Part shown: in pieces, positions 8,535 to 16,127 of the stretch
How the letters are laid out: each line of letters opens with the position of its first letter
How positions within the stretch are numbered: the stretch's first letter is position 1
Assembly (NCBI RefSeq): GCF_958350005.1
Contig: NZ_CATWFF010000007.1
Span: 1 to 25,371 of the forward strand
DNA length: 25,371 bases
From: an uncultured Megasphaera sp.
GTDB taxonomy: Bacteria; Bacillota; Negativicutes; Veillonellales; Megasphaeraceae
Reading direction: 5' to 3'
Translations under genes and position numbers: made by a program
The notes under the pieces: model-generated
Databases searched by the model: none
What the model was told of the DNA's origin: nothing
What the model saw: only the letters and a program-made list of their open reading frames with translations

Positions 8535-9129
8535 CTATGCTTCATCCTTTCTGCCAAGGCTTCATCATCCGCCGCTTCCTTATCTAAAAAGGCCCGGATA
8601 ATCAGCCGTTCTCCTGCCCCCAGCCGATAATACGCTGACGGCGACCAATGATGCCTGCGCAACAGTGCATACATGGCCGACGTGTCGCCGTCAGTCTGGA
8701 TTAGTTTTTTATTTCTTCTTTTTTCTCTTCTTCGTCGTCATCTTCATCAAATCCAGACAACGCGCGGATTTCCTTGTAGATTTTCTGTGTTTCGCCGGCA
8801 GTAAACAGCTTTTGATATACCTCTGCCGGCGTCACGGCATTCAGTTTTTTCTTTAGCGCATCCATGGCACCTGCCTCTAATTGGATGCCGTCGACGAGCG
8901 TCAGGCTTTTCATTTTTCCAATATCGGCACCCTGTACGCGCCCTTTTCTCGTCATCTGGATGCTGGATTCGTCAATTTCATCCAGCCGTTTGCCGGGAAT
9001 GCTTTTCAGCGTAATGATAAACGGTACGCCTAGGGCCGCGGAAAGGCGTGGTATTTCCATGGTCTCCTGTACATCATTTCGTAACATATTGGCGTCTGCC
9101 GCCAGTAATGCATCAACTAAACTAGCCAT
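8531..9129 (-). CDS. Tail assembly chaperone, long form made by -1 frameshift ('GT' product)
   Basis: Reading in the -1 frame from the heptamer at 8704-8710 gives 57 further codons without a stop, ending at a TGA at 8531-8533 that overlaps the tape measure ATG. The total is 199 residues. The added part reads 'LIQTDGDTSAMYALLRRHHW' then 'SPSAYYRLGAGERLIIRAFL' and ends '...ERMKHR'. It has no ATG of its own with a ribosome site at the right place, so frameshifting explains how it is expressed. The gene layout, with the shift product filling the gap between chaperone and tape measure, is the conserved G/GT arrangement of tailed phages. Expression ratio is unknown. Confidence 0.82.
8677..8710 (-). 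promoter_or_regulatory. Programmed -1 frameshift signal (A AAA AAC heptamer plus hairpin)
   Basis: The heptamer AAAAAAC (8704-8710, minus strand) is in the correct phase (ATA AAA AAC TAA). A stop follows directly in the zero frame. Nine bases later the minus strand can form a hairpin CTGACG/CGTCGG (8689-8694 with 8677-8682, one G-U pair) around the loop GCGACA. Slippery site, spacer and stem are the three standard parts. Confidence 0.75.
8701..9129 (-). CDS. Tail assembly chaperone, short form (XkdN-like, 'G' product)
   Basis: A 142-residue acidic protein in the position of XkdN, between tail tube and tape measure. The N-terminus 'SLVDALLAADANMLRNDVQE' and 'FIITLKSIPGKRLDEI' fit the XkdN-like chaperone family. 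It ends in a strongly charged tail 'FDEDDDEEEKKEEIKN', and the stop TAA follows directly after a slippery A AAA AAC heptamer. The protein is expected to coat the tape measure during tail assembly and not to be part of the virion, by analogy with lambda gpG. Confidence 0.88.
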   Translation of the reverse strand: MASLVDALLAADANMLRNDVQETMEIPRLSAALGVPFIITLKSIPGKRLDEIDESSIQMTRKGRVQGADIGKMKSLTLVDGIQLEAGAMDALKKKLNAVTPAEVYQKLFTAGETQKIYKEIRALSGFDEDDDEEEKKEEIKN

Positions 9130-9140
9130 CGTATGCCCTC

Positions 9141-9575
9141 CTAATCATTTGTTGCGTCTAAAATTTCAAAATCTGTAAAGGTAAAATCATAGTTGTCTTC
9201 TACAAGATTCTTCGCCGTCCAATCCATCAACGTCAGCGTATCAAAGGTTGCGTCACGGACAACGATGCGTTCCGGGCCGACGGCATCAGGATCGTCCATT
9301 TTGGCGATAATTGTCACTTTAGTCAGCTTTCCGGCCTTGATGTTATCGGACATGAGGTTCACGAAATAACTGGATACATGGTTCATTTTGATGGTTCCTG
9401 TTCCTTCGTATCCTGTAACTTTATACCCCGTAAACATCTTCTTTACCTGGTCTACCTTTTCTTTATTGAGCTTGGCCACCGCTTTGAAGGCCGTTACCTG
9501 GGCTATGTATTTATCATTAATCCATACCTCGCCCTGTGTGCCTATCATGACTTGTTCGGGATTATATGCGTCCAT
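9141..9575 (-). CDS. Tail tube protein (XkdM family, DUF2001)
   Basis: A 144-residue protein. 'MIGTQGEVWINDKYIAQV' at the N-terminus, 'GTGTIKMNHVSSYF' in the middle and 'DNYDFTFTDFEILDA' at the end match the XkdM (DUF2001) tail tube family, in which the family length is about 145 residues. It forms the inner tube through which DNA and the tape measure pass. It is located directly after the sheath, as in PBSX. A good ribosome site (AGGAGGTG) precedes the ATG. Confidence 0.93.
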   Translation of the reverse strand: MDAYNPEQVMIGTQGEVWINDKYIAQVTAFKAVAKLNKEKVDQVKKMFTGYKVTGYEGTGTIKMNHVSSYFVNLMSDNIKAGKLTKVTIIAKMDDPDAVGPERIVVRDATFDTLTLMDWTAKNLVEDNYDFTFTDFEILDATND

Positions 9576-9588
9576 GCAGTATCACCTC

Positions 9589-10776
9589 CTAAATATCGAT
9601 ATTCAAATCAATGTCTTCCATGGCATCGAGCATCTTAATTTTTGCCTTCAAGAATACCTGCTTCTTCGTATCGAGTTTTTTAATCTCATCGTCCGCCATA
9701 TCGGCCAGCTGGTCCTGCGTGTACAGGCCGTGCTTGAGCTGGTAATTCTTGACAGCTTCGACGTCGATTTCGCAGGTGCTATACTTGTTCTGCAGCAAGC
9801 GTCCTGCTTCCAGCTCCTTAAAATAGCCCATAATCGCCGTAATGAGCAGGCACTTGTTGTCGTAGTCGTTGGTGTACTTGCCGATATAACTGTCCTGCGC
9901 CGTTCGGCGGATGTCGTCATAAATCATATCCATGCAGTCGACAGTCTTGATCGTCTGATAGGCTTCCAGCTTCCCCTGCGTTGTCGTCACCAGCGAGTTC
10001 ATAGCGCGGGACATCTTAAACTTTTCACCGTCGAAGAAGATAAAGAACTCGCCGGCATTGACTTTCTCGTCGTTTTCGTCGCCGTCGTGCTGATCTGTCG
10101 CGATGACCTCAGATAATGGCGCATATGTCGCCGAGATAGTCATGGGCGTCCCACAAATCAAGCCGGCAATACGAGCCGTATATTCCGCCGTCGTATACGT
10201 CTTCGCTGCCGTTTCGACGTACTCATTGGCAAAGTTTACGACGCCCTCGTAATCCGCATCATACTTCGGCAACACGGCTTTAACACGTTTATGCTTGTTT
10301 TCGCGGTTTGTCTTAATCCACGTGGCTACAGATTCACATTCGCTTTCGGCAATAGTCGGTATTGCCAGGTAATCCCAGCGGTCGTTGTACATTTTCCTAA
10401 GCGTTGCCGCCCATTTATCCGGTGCAGACTCCGCTGTCGCCTGCAGATACACTTTGACGCGGTACGGACTGGTAACATACCCTAACAACGCTTTGATGAT
10501 GTAATCTTTATTGGCCGCCGATAAGCCTGCTGGAATATCGTCCGTCGTGTATACCGTAAACGGATTTGTCACAGCCGTTTCTACTGTCCCTTCTTCGCCT
10601 ACTTTGGCTGTTCCAACGATAGCCGAGCCGACAACGCTGCTACTTGTAATGTCGGCAATTGTGTCTGCGCTTTCTTCCAAAATCAGCGCCAAAATACCTC
10701 GCTGACTCCGTTCAATCGCTTCAATGCCTTGTTCTGTAAAGGCGATATTTACAGACGGCATTCCCAGTTTTGCCAT
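9589..10776 (-). CDS. Contractile tail sheath protein (XkdK family)
   Basis: A 395-residue protein beginning MAKLGMPSVNIAFTEQGIE, with 'PFTVYTTDDIPAGLSAANKD' in the N-terminal domain and 'AQDSYIGKYTNDYDNKCLLI' near the conserved C-terminal polymerisation domain ('RRTAQDSYIGKYTN', 'LKHGLYTQDQLADM'). This is the phage tail sheath family and the clearest evidence that the tail is contractile. It is shorter than PBSX XkdK (about 466 residues from memory). It is followed after 13 bases by the tube gene and preceded without a gap by the tail terminator gene. Role: contraction drives the tube through the envelope. Confidence 0.95.
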   Translation of the reverse strand: MAKLGMPSVNIAFTEQGIEAIERSQRGILALILEESADTIADITSSSVVGSAIVGTAKVGEEGTVETAVTNPFTVYTTDDIPAGLSAANKDYIIKALLGYVTSPYRVKVYLQATAESAPDKWAATLRKMYNDRWDYLAIPTIAESECESVATWIKTNRENKHKRVKAVLPKYDADYEGVVNFANEYVETAAKTYTTAEYTARIAGLICGTPMTISATYAPLSEVIATDQHDGDENDEKVNAGEFFIFFDGEKFKMSRAMNSLVTTTQGKLEAYQTIKTVDCMDMIYDDIRRTAQDSYIGKYTNDYDNKCLLITAIMGYFKELEAGRLLQNKYSTCEIDVEAVKNYQLKHGLYTQDQLADMADDEIKKLDTKKQVFLKAKIKMLDAMEDIDLNIDI

Positions 10777-11301
10777 TTAATTCCCTCCTTCGTGATAGGT
10801 GCTGCGCACCGTTTCCAACTGTTTTCTATCCCTGTCTTCTGTCATGTCGTTTTGAATCATAATATCGACCGTATCAGCTTTCCGGGTGTTATCGGCATCA
10901 GCAGCCATCTTATCCCGAAGCCGAGCCGTCTTGTTATAGTACCAGGCCGTTGCAATCAGCTGCAGGATATCCTGATCCTCGCCTACGCGGCTGCTGCTGA
11001 GTCCATCAAGGTGGATATACCGACTGCCGGCAACATAAAAGCCGATATCCAGCATCTGGCGTACCGCATCCTCGACAGCCAGATACTCTATCTGGTCCCG
11101 ATGATCTGTAAAGTACGTCAATACGATACTGGCCGTCGTCCGCGTCACGTTGCAGTGTTCCACCGATGTTACGGGGATGACTTTGACAAAAAAACAGGGC
11201 ATAGAAAAACCTTCCAGCACCTCGTCGCTATGGACGGGGACGTGGAAGGTCTCGTCGAGTTTTGCCGCAATGGCATCCAATATATCAACATACGTAATCA
11301 T
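10777..11301 (-). CDS. Tail terminator-like protein (XkdJ position, DUF6838-like)
   Basis: A 174-residue protein. The first 130 residues ('TYVDILDAIAAKLDETFHVP', 'PCFFVKVIPV', 'TTASIVLTYFTD') have the look of the small alpha/beta tail-terminator family that caps the tail tube and joins it to the head. The last 40 residues are charged and low in hydrophobic content. It abuts the sheath gene without a gap and overlaps the gp10-like gene by four bases. Position corresponds to XkdJ. The family assignment rests on residue pattern and synteny, so it is good but not certain. Confidence 0.78.
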   Translation of the reverse strand: MITYVDILDAIAAKLDETFHVPVHSDEVLEGFSMPCFFVKVIPVTSVEHCNVTRTTASIVLTYFTDHRDQIEYLAVEDAVRQMLDIGFYVAGSRYIHLDGLSSSRVGEDQDILQLIATAWYYNKTARLRDKMAADADNTRKADTVDIMIQNDMTEDRDRKQLETVRSTYHEGGN

Positions 11302-11702
11302 AATGCGCCATCCACCGCCTTATATAAGCGCTCGGCGACATCATCCAGTATGTCGCTGCCTTTTTCGTTGGCTGTCCGCTCCATAAAATGCGTTCCCTGC
11401 ACGTACCCGACGACTTTGCCTGTCCTCGTTTTTTGTACATGCCCCTGCTCCACTAAATGAAAATGAGACGACGTGGAACGGATATTGGCCTGCAAGGATG
11501 CAGACGATGTCCCTGCCATCTCATAGCGCCAGCTGTCTTTTAATTTGTGCTTGTCCTCTTTGCCGCTGTCCGGCGACGCATCTTTTAGCGCATCTACCAT
11601 GCTGCGCGCCCCGCGGCGCAGGGCTTTTTCCGCTTCCATAGGATGCACAGTAATAGCATGGCCCATGTGGGCAATAAAAGTTTCAAGGTCCATCGCGATC
11701 AT
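11298..11702 (-). CDS. HK97 gp10-like head-tail joining protein (XkdI position)
   Basis: A 134-residue protein. 'GARSMVDALKDASPDSGKED', 'LKDSWRY', 'FHLVEQGHVQKTRTGKVVGY' and 'GTHFMERTA' match the HK97 gp10-like family (conserved: SP.DTG..L..S, H...VE.GH, FM). Family members take part in head-tail joining or tail completion. It overlaps its two neighbours, by 20 bases with the head closure gene and by four with the tail terminator gene. Confidence 0.88.
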   Translation of the reverse strand: MIAMDLETFIAHMGHAITVHPMEAEKALRRGARSMVDALKDASPDSGKEDKHKLKDSWRYEMAGTSSASLQANIRSTSSHFHLVEQGHVQKTRTGKVVGYVQGTHFMERTANEKGSDILDDVAERLYKAVDGAL

Positions 11703-12033
11703 CTCCTACGGTTTTCAGCGTACACATCAGCTCTAATTTGACATGGGCCATGTACGGATCGACAACATATTGTATCTTGTACGTCGTTTCTCCATACCGG
11801 ACGAACATGTCATTTGCCACGCCGGAACGATACCGGATGGTAATTTTTACCAAATCCGTGACCGTCTCTTTGTACTGCTCCCTCAGCTCATTGCCCCGCG
11901 TTGGCTCGATGCGTGCCCAGGTACGTATCCGCTCGACTAACAGCTGTTTAGTCAGACCGTGATCGTCTTTATACGATTCATACGCAACCAAGGCAACGCG
12001 TTTGTCCAGCGTCCCGATGTCTACGTTGATCAC
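11683..12033 (-). CDS. Head closure protein (phage head-tail adaptor, SPP1 gp16-like)
   Basis: A 116-residue protein. 'IGTLDKRVALVAYE', 'TWARIEPTRGNELREQYKET', 'KITIRYRSGVANDMFVRYGE' and 'TYKIQYVVDPYMAHVKLELM' fit the phage head-tail adaptor family (head closure, SPP1 gp16-like), typical length 105-120. It sits below the connector ring and closes the head after packaging. It overlaps the upstream connector gene by four bases. Confidence 0.88.
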   Translation of the reverse strand: MINVDIGTLDKRVALVAYESYKDDHGLTKQLLVERIRTWARIEPTRGNELREQYKETVTDLVKITIRYRSGVANDMFVRYGETTYKIQYVVDPYMAHVKLELMCTLKTVGDDRDGP

Positions 12034-12350
12034 GACGTATTGCCTCCTGTATCATCTAATGCCGGGTAATGTGACGCCAAGCCAATATGCCGAATCAGTG
12101 CTGTTACCGCATGAGGCATTTCAGACAAATTTCCAGGCTTCGGATAAAACGTAGCCCGGTTTTCATACCAATGTGCGACAAGCAGCTTAATACACAAATC
12201 GTACAGCTTGCTGTCGTCATTACGCTTCCCCGTACACTGCTCAATGTATTCGTTGGCTCCTTCAATCAATCCCTCGATGAGTTCATCATCTTCCGTTATG
12301 TCGGCATCCAGTTTCAGATATTGCTTTGCGGCTGCAAGTAATACTGCCAT
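12030..12350 (-). CDS. Head-tail connector protein (HK97 gp6-like)
   Basis: A 106-residue protein starting MAVLLAAAKQYLKLDAD. 'KQYLKLDADITEDDELIEGL', 'ANEYIEQCTGK' and 'DLCIKLLVAHWYENRA' are the hallmark of the gp6-like connector family, which forms the ring below the portal. A longer in-frame reading upstream to 12488 exists, but it would run through the end of the head fiber gene. The ATG at 12350 has a proper ribosome site (TAGGAG, seven bases before) and gives the family's usual length. I chose that start. Confidence 0.9.
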   Translation of the reverse strand: MAVLLAAAKQYLKLDADITEDDELIEGLIEGANEYIEQCTGKRNDDSKLYDLCIKLLVAHWYENRATFYPKPGNLSEMPHAVTALIRHIGLASHYPALDDTGGNTS

Positions 12351-12360
12351 GACAACACTC

Positions 12361-13029
12361 CTACGAGCCGGCCGCATACGTACCGGTAATTGCGACAGGA
12401 TCGCCTTCCGACATGGTAAGCTGGCCTGAAATCGTCGTGCCAGTGATGTTAATCGTGCACCCTGTAATCGTCGGCGCGTCTTTTCCATTAGCTCCTGCTG
12501 TACCGTTTTTCCCAGCAGATCCTGCTTCTCCTTTATCTCCCTTTGCGCCTTTTAAATTGCTGAACGCAAAGGCAAAGGTTCGGGCCTGCGCTGTGCCGCC
12601 GGCCGTAACCGTAACAGACGGCGTGCCCGTATTTGCATCTATCGTCGCCGTTGCTCCTGTAATGGTAGCAGCTGCTCCCGGTGCACCGTTCGTACCCGTG
12701 GCTCCCGCTGCACCGGTTTCGCCTTTAGGGCCTTTCAGATGGACAGCGGTTGCCTGTCCTACATGCACGGTCGTATCTGCTACGGCTGTAATGTAGTATG
12801 TATCTCCGTTCGCATCAAAGACAAGGTCATCAACATCCGGAGTTACGCCGTCCGGGATTGTCAAATCCGTTTTGTTTACGTCTGCATTGCTCTCTACGTC
12901 AATATTTGCCAAAAAGATACGGCTGCCGCTATGCAAATTATTGGCAACTGCAATGCCGTCCTCCATATGATTCAGTTTTGCAGCCGTAATTGTCTGGTCT
13001 GTTTCCCATGTCTGTTTTTCATATGCCAT
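12361..13029 (-). CDS. Head fiber-like protein with two collagen-like blocks
   Basis: A 222-residue protein. The N-terminus 'WETDQTITAAKLNHMEDGIA' is a known motif of phage fiber/head-fiber proteins (phi29-type head fiber family). Residues about 100-120 hold seven Gly-X-Y triplets (GPKGETGAAGATG) and residues about 161-184 hold eight (GAKGDKGEAGSAG), separated by a beta-rich segment. The gene lies between the major capsid gene and the connector, not with tail fibers, so it most likely decorates the capsid. Ribosome site AGGAGG is seven bases from the ATG. Triplet composition suggests trimerisation as in collagen. Function in adhesion or capsid decoration is inferred. Confidence 0.78.
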   Translation of the reverse strand: MAYEKQTWETDQTITAAKLNHMEDGIAVANNLHSGSRIFLANIDVESNADVNKTDLTIPDGVTPDVDDLVFDANGDTYYITAVADTTVHVGQATAVHLKGPKGETGAAGATGTNGAPGAAATITGATATIDANTGTPSVTVTAGGTAQARTFAFAFSNLKGAKGDKGEAGSAGKNGTAGANGKDAPTITGCTINITGTTISGQLTMSEGDPVAITGTYAAGS

Positions 13030-13103
13030 ATATATCCCTCCTAACTATCCTACAATCGCCGAACCAACGACGGCAGAGCCGACTATATTGTTGGTATCCG
13101 GCG

Positions 13104-14282
13104 TTACTCCCCCGCCCGCAGCAGTTTGACCAGGCTGTCGTATACGACAGGTTTGCCGTCGCAGACCATGATCGACTTGCGGACGATGTCGTCTGTTTCG
13201 TTGTCTTCATAAATCTTGACGCCGATGTTGAAGTTTGTATTGAGCGTGTAATCTTTAAAGTTATACAAGAAGGCAAATACCTTCGTTGTGTCCAGTGTTT
13301 CGCTGAAGCTGTCGAGGTAATTCGTCAACACGACACGACGTCCCAGGAGATACCGGTCCGGCGCAGCAGCAAGGCCGCGAGTTACGTTGGCAATAGGCTG
13401 ACCGTTTTTATCTACCATTCCGGCAAACTGCATAAAGGTCTTTTTCGTCATGCACCACACAGCACCGTTTTCGTATTCCATGGGCAGCGCCGCTTCGGCA
13501 TTGATAAGTGCTTGATAATCCAATGCCGCTACGGTTACTTTCTGGCCTTTCGTATCGTCTTTCAGAATACCTTCCGGCTGCCCTGTCCCAGTACCTTTAA
13601 TAATGGCTGTTTCCAAGGCTTTCCCCATGGCTTCGGCCATATTGTCAACAAGGGCCGTTTCAAAAGCCGAATAGGCCATATACTCCGTTTCCAGCGTAAT
13701 CGATACAGCGCAGCGAAGTTTGTAATGGCCGAAAGTAATCGAAGTGTCGAGCGTCTTCTTCTGCCGGTCGCTGCCTGCCCCTTCGGCAACCCACGTCGCT
13801 ACCGGTTTAATGGTCGACGTCGGGATAATCATGCCCGTGCGGTAAGCCGTACGGTTGACAAGCGGCAGGATCATGCCCCAGGCTTCTATTTTTTCGATAA
13901 TTTTGTTCAACGTAACCTGCGGGACGAGTGCGCCAATGTCGGTTGTCATGGTCGTTTCGTTGTCCCTAAATTCCGCCGGCATGGCTTCGCCGCGGCAAAC
14001 GTAAGCCATAAAGGCGTTGCGGTATTCCTCGGTGTCGCGCAGATTCTTTCGTTTTTCCGTTGTGGTTTCCGGCACTTTCGGCTTCTTGCGCTCTTCTAAG
14101 CCGTCTGTATGGCCTAAATTGATTTTTTCGGCCATAGCCTGCCGCTTCTCCAGTTCTTTTTGTTCCTCATCTAATGTCCGCAATTCAGTCTCAATGGCTT
14201 TCAAGTCGACATTCTCTTTCCCTTCGAGCTGGGAACGGATTTCTTCCTTTCGTGCTCTGATTTCTGCAAGTCTAGCGTTCAT
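13104..14282 (-). CDS. Major capsid protein, HK97 fold, with N-terminal delta domain
   Basis: A 392-residue protein. Residues 1-60 are highly charged and helical ('NARLAEIRARKEEIRSQLEG', 'TLDEEQKELEKRQAM'), as in the HK97 delta (scaffold) domain that the prohead protease removes. From about residue 110 the HK97 core begins: 'TTMTTDIGALVPQVTLNKII', 'GMIIPTSTIKPVATWVAEGA', 'VSITLETEYMA', 'KALETAIIKGTGTGQPEGIL'. The protease gene lies directly upstream, as expected. The gene ends 'LVKLLRAGE' at TAA (13104-13106). A five-G run before this stop and an open -1 frame after it are discussed under findings. Confidence 0.95.
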   Translation of the reverse strand: MNARLAEIRARKEEIRSQLEGKENVDLKAIETELRTLDEEQKELEKRQAMAEKINLGHTDGLEERKKPKVPETTTEKRKNLRDTEEYRNAFMAYVCRGEAMPAEFRDNETTMTTDIGALVPQVTLNKIIEKIEAWGMILPLVNRTAYRTGMIIPTSTIKPVATWVAEGAGSDRQKKTLDTSITFGHYKLRCAVSITLETEYMAYSAFETALVDNMAEAMGKALETAIIKGTGTGQPEGILKDDTKGQKVTVAALDYQALINAEAALPMEYENGAVWCMTKKTFMQFAGMVDKNGQPIANVTRGLAAAPDRYLLGRRVVLTNYLDSFSETLDTTKVFAFLYNFKDYTLNTNFNIGVKIYEDNETDDIVRKSIMVCDGKPVVYDSLVKLLRAGE

Positions 14283-14302
14283 AGTCTTATTCCTCCTCTG
14301 GT

Positions 14303-14887
14303 TTATAAATACGTTTGCAGGCGCAATCGCTTGCGCAATTCCGCTTCCTGCATAGTTTGTTCTAATTGCCTGAAATAGTCGGCGCTGCGAGCCTCCAGAC
14401 TCGTGCCATCATAGGCTGGAAAGTCGACGGGCGCGACATCGAAAATCGTGCCGAAGGTTTCAATTTTGCGCAGGTAAGTCTTGGCTTCTCGATCGTCCTC
14501 TGCCGTTTCCTTTGTAACCGTAAAAGCAAAGGACATCTTGCTGATGTCGCCGCGTTTGATAAGCGCGTATATGTCCCTGCCGGCCGTCGTGTCGGCAAGC
14601 GTCGCCGAAATGCGCAGGCCGCGGCTGTCCTCGGCAAGCTGCAGCGTGTTGTTGCTCGTGCGTGCCAATACCATGGCGCTGTCGCCGTGGTTGTACCGCA
14701 TCACGACGTCGGACATATCGGCATTGACAAAAGCTCCGGGCAGGATCATCTCGTAATAACGGTATCCGCTGTACTCGCTTTCCCACAGAAGCGTCCGCTC
14801 GTTAAATACAGCGGCATAGCCCGTAACGTGCATATCTTCACCTTCGGCCTGGACGTCAAGCGCCCGGTACTCCCGTTTGGTTGTCAT
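14303..14887 (-). CDS. Prohead protease (HK97 type, S78/U35)
   Basis: A 194-residue protein from the ATG I prefer (14887, MTTKREYRALDVQ). The reading could be extended upstream to 14965, but only the ATG at 14887 lies eight bases from the strong AAAGGAGG site; a second ATG at 14893 lies too close to it. 'VVMRYNHGDSAMVLA' (His67) and 'GDISKMSFAFTV' (Ser119) fit the His and Ser of the S78-type phage prohead protease catalytic site. The enzyme trims the capsid delta domain and portal during head maturation. It overlaps the portal end by 32 bases. Confidence 0.9.
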   Translation of the reverse strand: MTTKREYRALDVQAEGEDMHVTGYAAVFNERTLLWESEYSGYRYYEMILPGAFVNADMSDVVMRYNHGDSAMVLARTSNNTLQLAEDSRGLRISATLADTTAGRDIYALIKRGDISKMSFAFTVTKETAEDDREAKTYLRKIETFGTIFDVAPVDFPAYDGTSLEARSADYFRQLEQTMQEAELRKRLRLQTYL

Positions 14888-16115
14888 CGTCATCACCTCC
14901 TTTGCTGTCGTCTGGTTCATCGTCCTGCCCTGTCTGATACTTCGTCTGGTCTTTCGTCTTGACATAGTTCAGGCTGACAACGATTTCCTCGCCTTCTTTG
15001 CCCGGCAGGCCGGCGTAGCCAAACAGTTCGCGTATTTCGTTCCGCTTAATAGCTCCGGCCGGTATCATGGCCGTACACAACTTGACACGGCTGGCAATAC
15101 TCATGTACTGCAGGCGGTTCGTCTCAAAGATGACTTCGTTGCCGCATCCGCGCTGCCGCGGCGTAAACAGTTTTTCCGTAAACTCCTGCGACAACTTGAT
15201 GGCGATGGGCTCAACGACGCTCTCGTAAAAGGCATTATACTGGTCTTCATTGTACTGGCCACGCACAATATCATTGGACAGTCCGAAATACTTGTAAATG
15301 TTATCGCGGGCATACTCCATACGCTCCTTGTCAAAGGTCGTAATATCCGACGTCAGCTGCTGGTAATCCGCCTTTTCATCCAGTGCGCCGATGCCGCTGG
15401 CGTTGTTCTGGGCGAAGGACTGAATAAAGTTCTGCGTGTGCTTTTCCAGATCTTCCGGCCGCACGACCTGCTTCCATTTAATGATTCCGCGCAGCTTGTT
15501 AAAGTTTTTAACAGCATTGATAATAGCAACTTTCACCGCCCGCAACAGGCTCAGGTCTTCCGTCAAGACACGATTATCCGGGTCGCCGAATAACTCGTTG
15601 CGGTTGTAGTGGCGGCGGACATGGATAATTTCCTCATATGGTACTGTCGCCTGCTCGCCGGCGCCAAAGGTAAATTGCACGTACAGATGCTGTTCCGCAT
15701 CCTCATAAAAGCCCAGGGATGCATAATGCAGCGGCCACAGCGCTGTAACCTGCCCCCGCTCATCGCGCTGGATATAGACAAACAGGTTATTGTACGTGTA
15801 ATACTGAGCAATGATTTTTTCCAGGAACTCGCTGGCCGTCATGAGCATGTTCGGCCGCACTCCCAGTATGTAGTTCAGCGGATCGTCCGGGATATTGATG
15901 ATGTTGCCGTCTTTGCGTGTCACATGCCGGGCTTTCAGTTTACCGGCATGGCGGGCAATTGTATCAACGCATCTGCGTACCGTCGCATTGTCGTAGGCGT
16001 TCCCGGACCATGGTGCGTATTCGTTGCTGTACCCGTCGAGCAGTTTAGCCCGCGTCAGGTCATTACGTCCGCGGACAAACTTAAAAATGGCCTGGAACAT
16101 ACTGCGTATCTCCAC
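14856..16115 (-). CDS. Portal protein (HK97 family)
   Basis: A 419-residue protein. 'NATVRRCVDTIARHAGKLKA', 'NMLMTASEFLEKIIAQYYTY' and 'RDNIYKYFGLSNDIVRGQYN' are typical of the HK97-type portal family. The start codon is GTG (16113-16115), placed seven bases from AGGAGG (16123-16128), which itself overlaps the terminase stop. A nearby ATG at 16117 is out of frame. The C-terminal tail is rich in Asp and Gln ('DDEPDDSKGGDDDDN'). The protein forms the dodecameric ring for DNA entry and exit. Its end overlaps the protease gene. Confidence 0.93.
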   Translation of the reverse strand: MEIRSMFQAIFKFVRGRNDLTRAKLLDGYSNEYAPWSGNAYDNATVRRCVDTIARHAGKLKARHVTRKDGNIINIPDDPLNYILGVRPNMLMTASEFLEKIIAQYYTYNNLFVYIQRDERGQVTALWPLHYASLGFYEDAEQHLYVQFTFGAGEQATVPYEEIIHVRRHYNRNELFGDPDNRVLTEDLSLLRAVKVAIINAVKNFNKLRGIIKWKQVVRPEDLEKHTQNFIQSFAQNNASGIGALDEKADYQQLTSDITTFDKERMEYARDNIYKYFGLSNDIVRGQYNEDQYNAFYESVVEPIAIKLSQEFTEKLFTPRQRGCGNEVIFETNRLQYMSIASRVKLCTAMIPAGAIKRNEIRELFGYAGLPGKEGEEIVVSLNYVKTKDQTKYQTGQDDEPDDSKGGDDDDNQTGVPGA

Positions 16116-16127
16116 ATTCTCACCTCC

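Noticed and set aside
9388..10116. Plus-strand open frame opposite tail tube and sheath genes
   Set aside because: Spans two conserved minus-strand genes and their gap. No motif or ribosome site.
12351..12488. Upstream extension of the connector gene (152 instead of 106 residues)
   Set aside because: The extra part lies on the head fiber coding region, is Arg-rich and not like the family. The ribosome site favours 12350.
12990..14099. Long plus-strand open frame (369 codons) opposite the capsid gene
   Set aside because: It is the shadow of the strongly supported capsid gene; no ribosome site, no recognisable motifs and an amino-acid make-up unlike real proteins.
14888..14965. Upstream start of the prohead protease gene
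   Set aside because: It would add 26 residues inside the portal gene; AAAGGAGG points to 14887.
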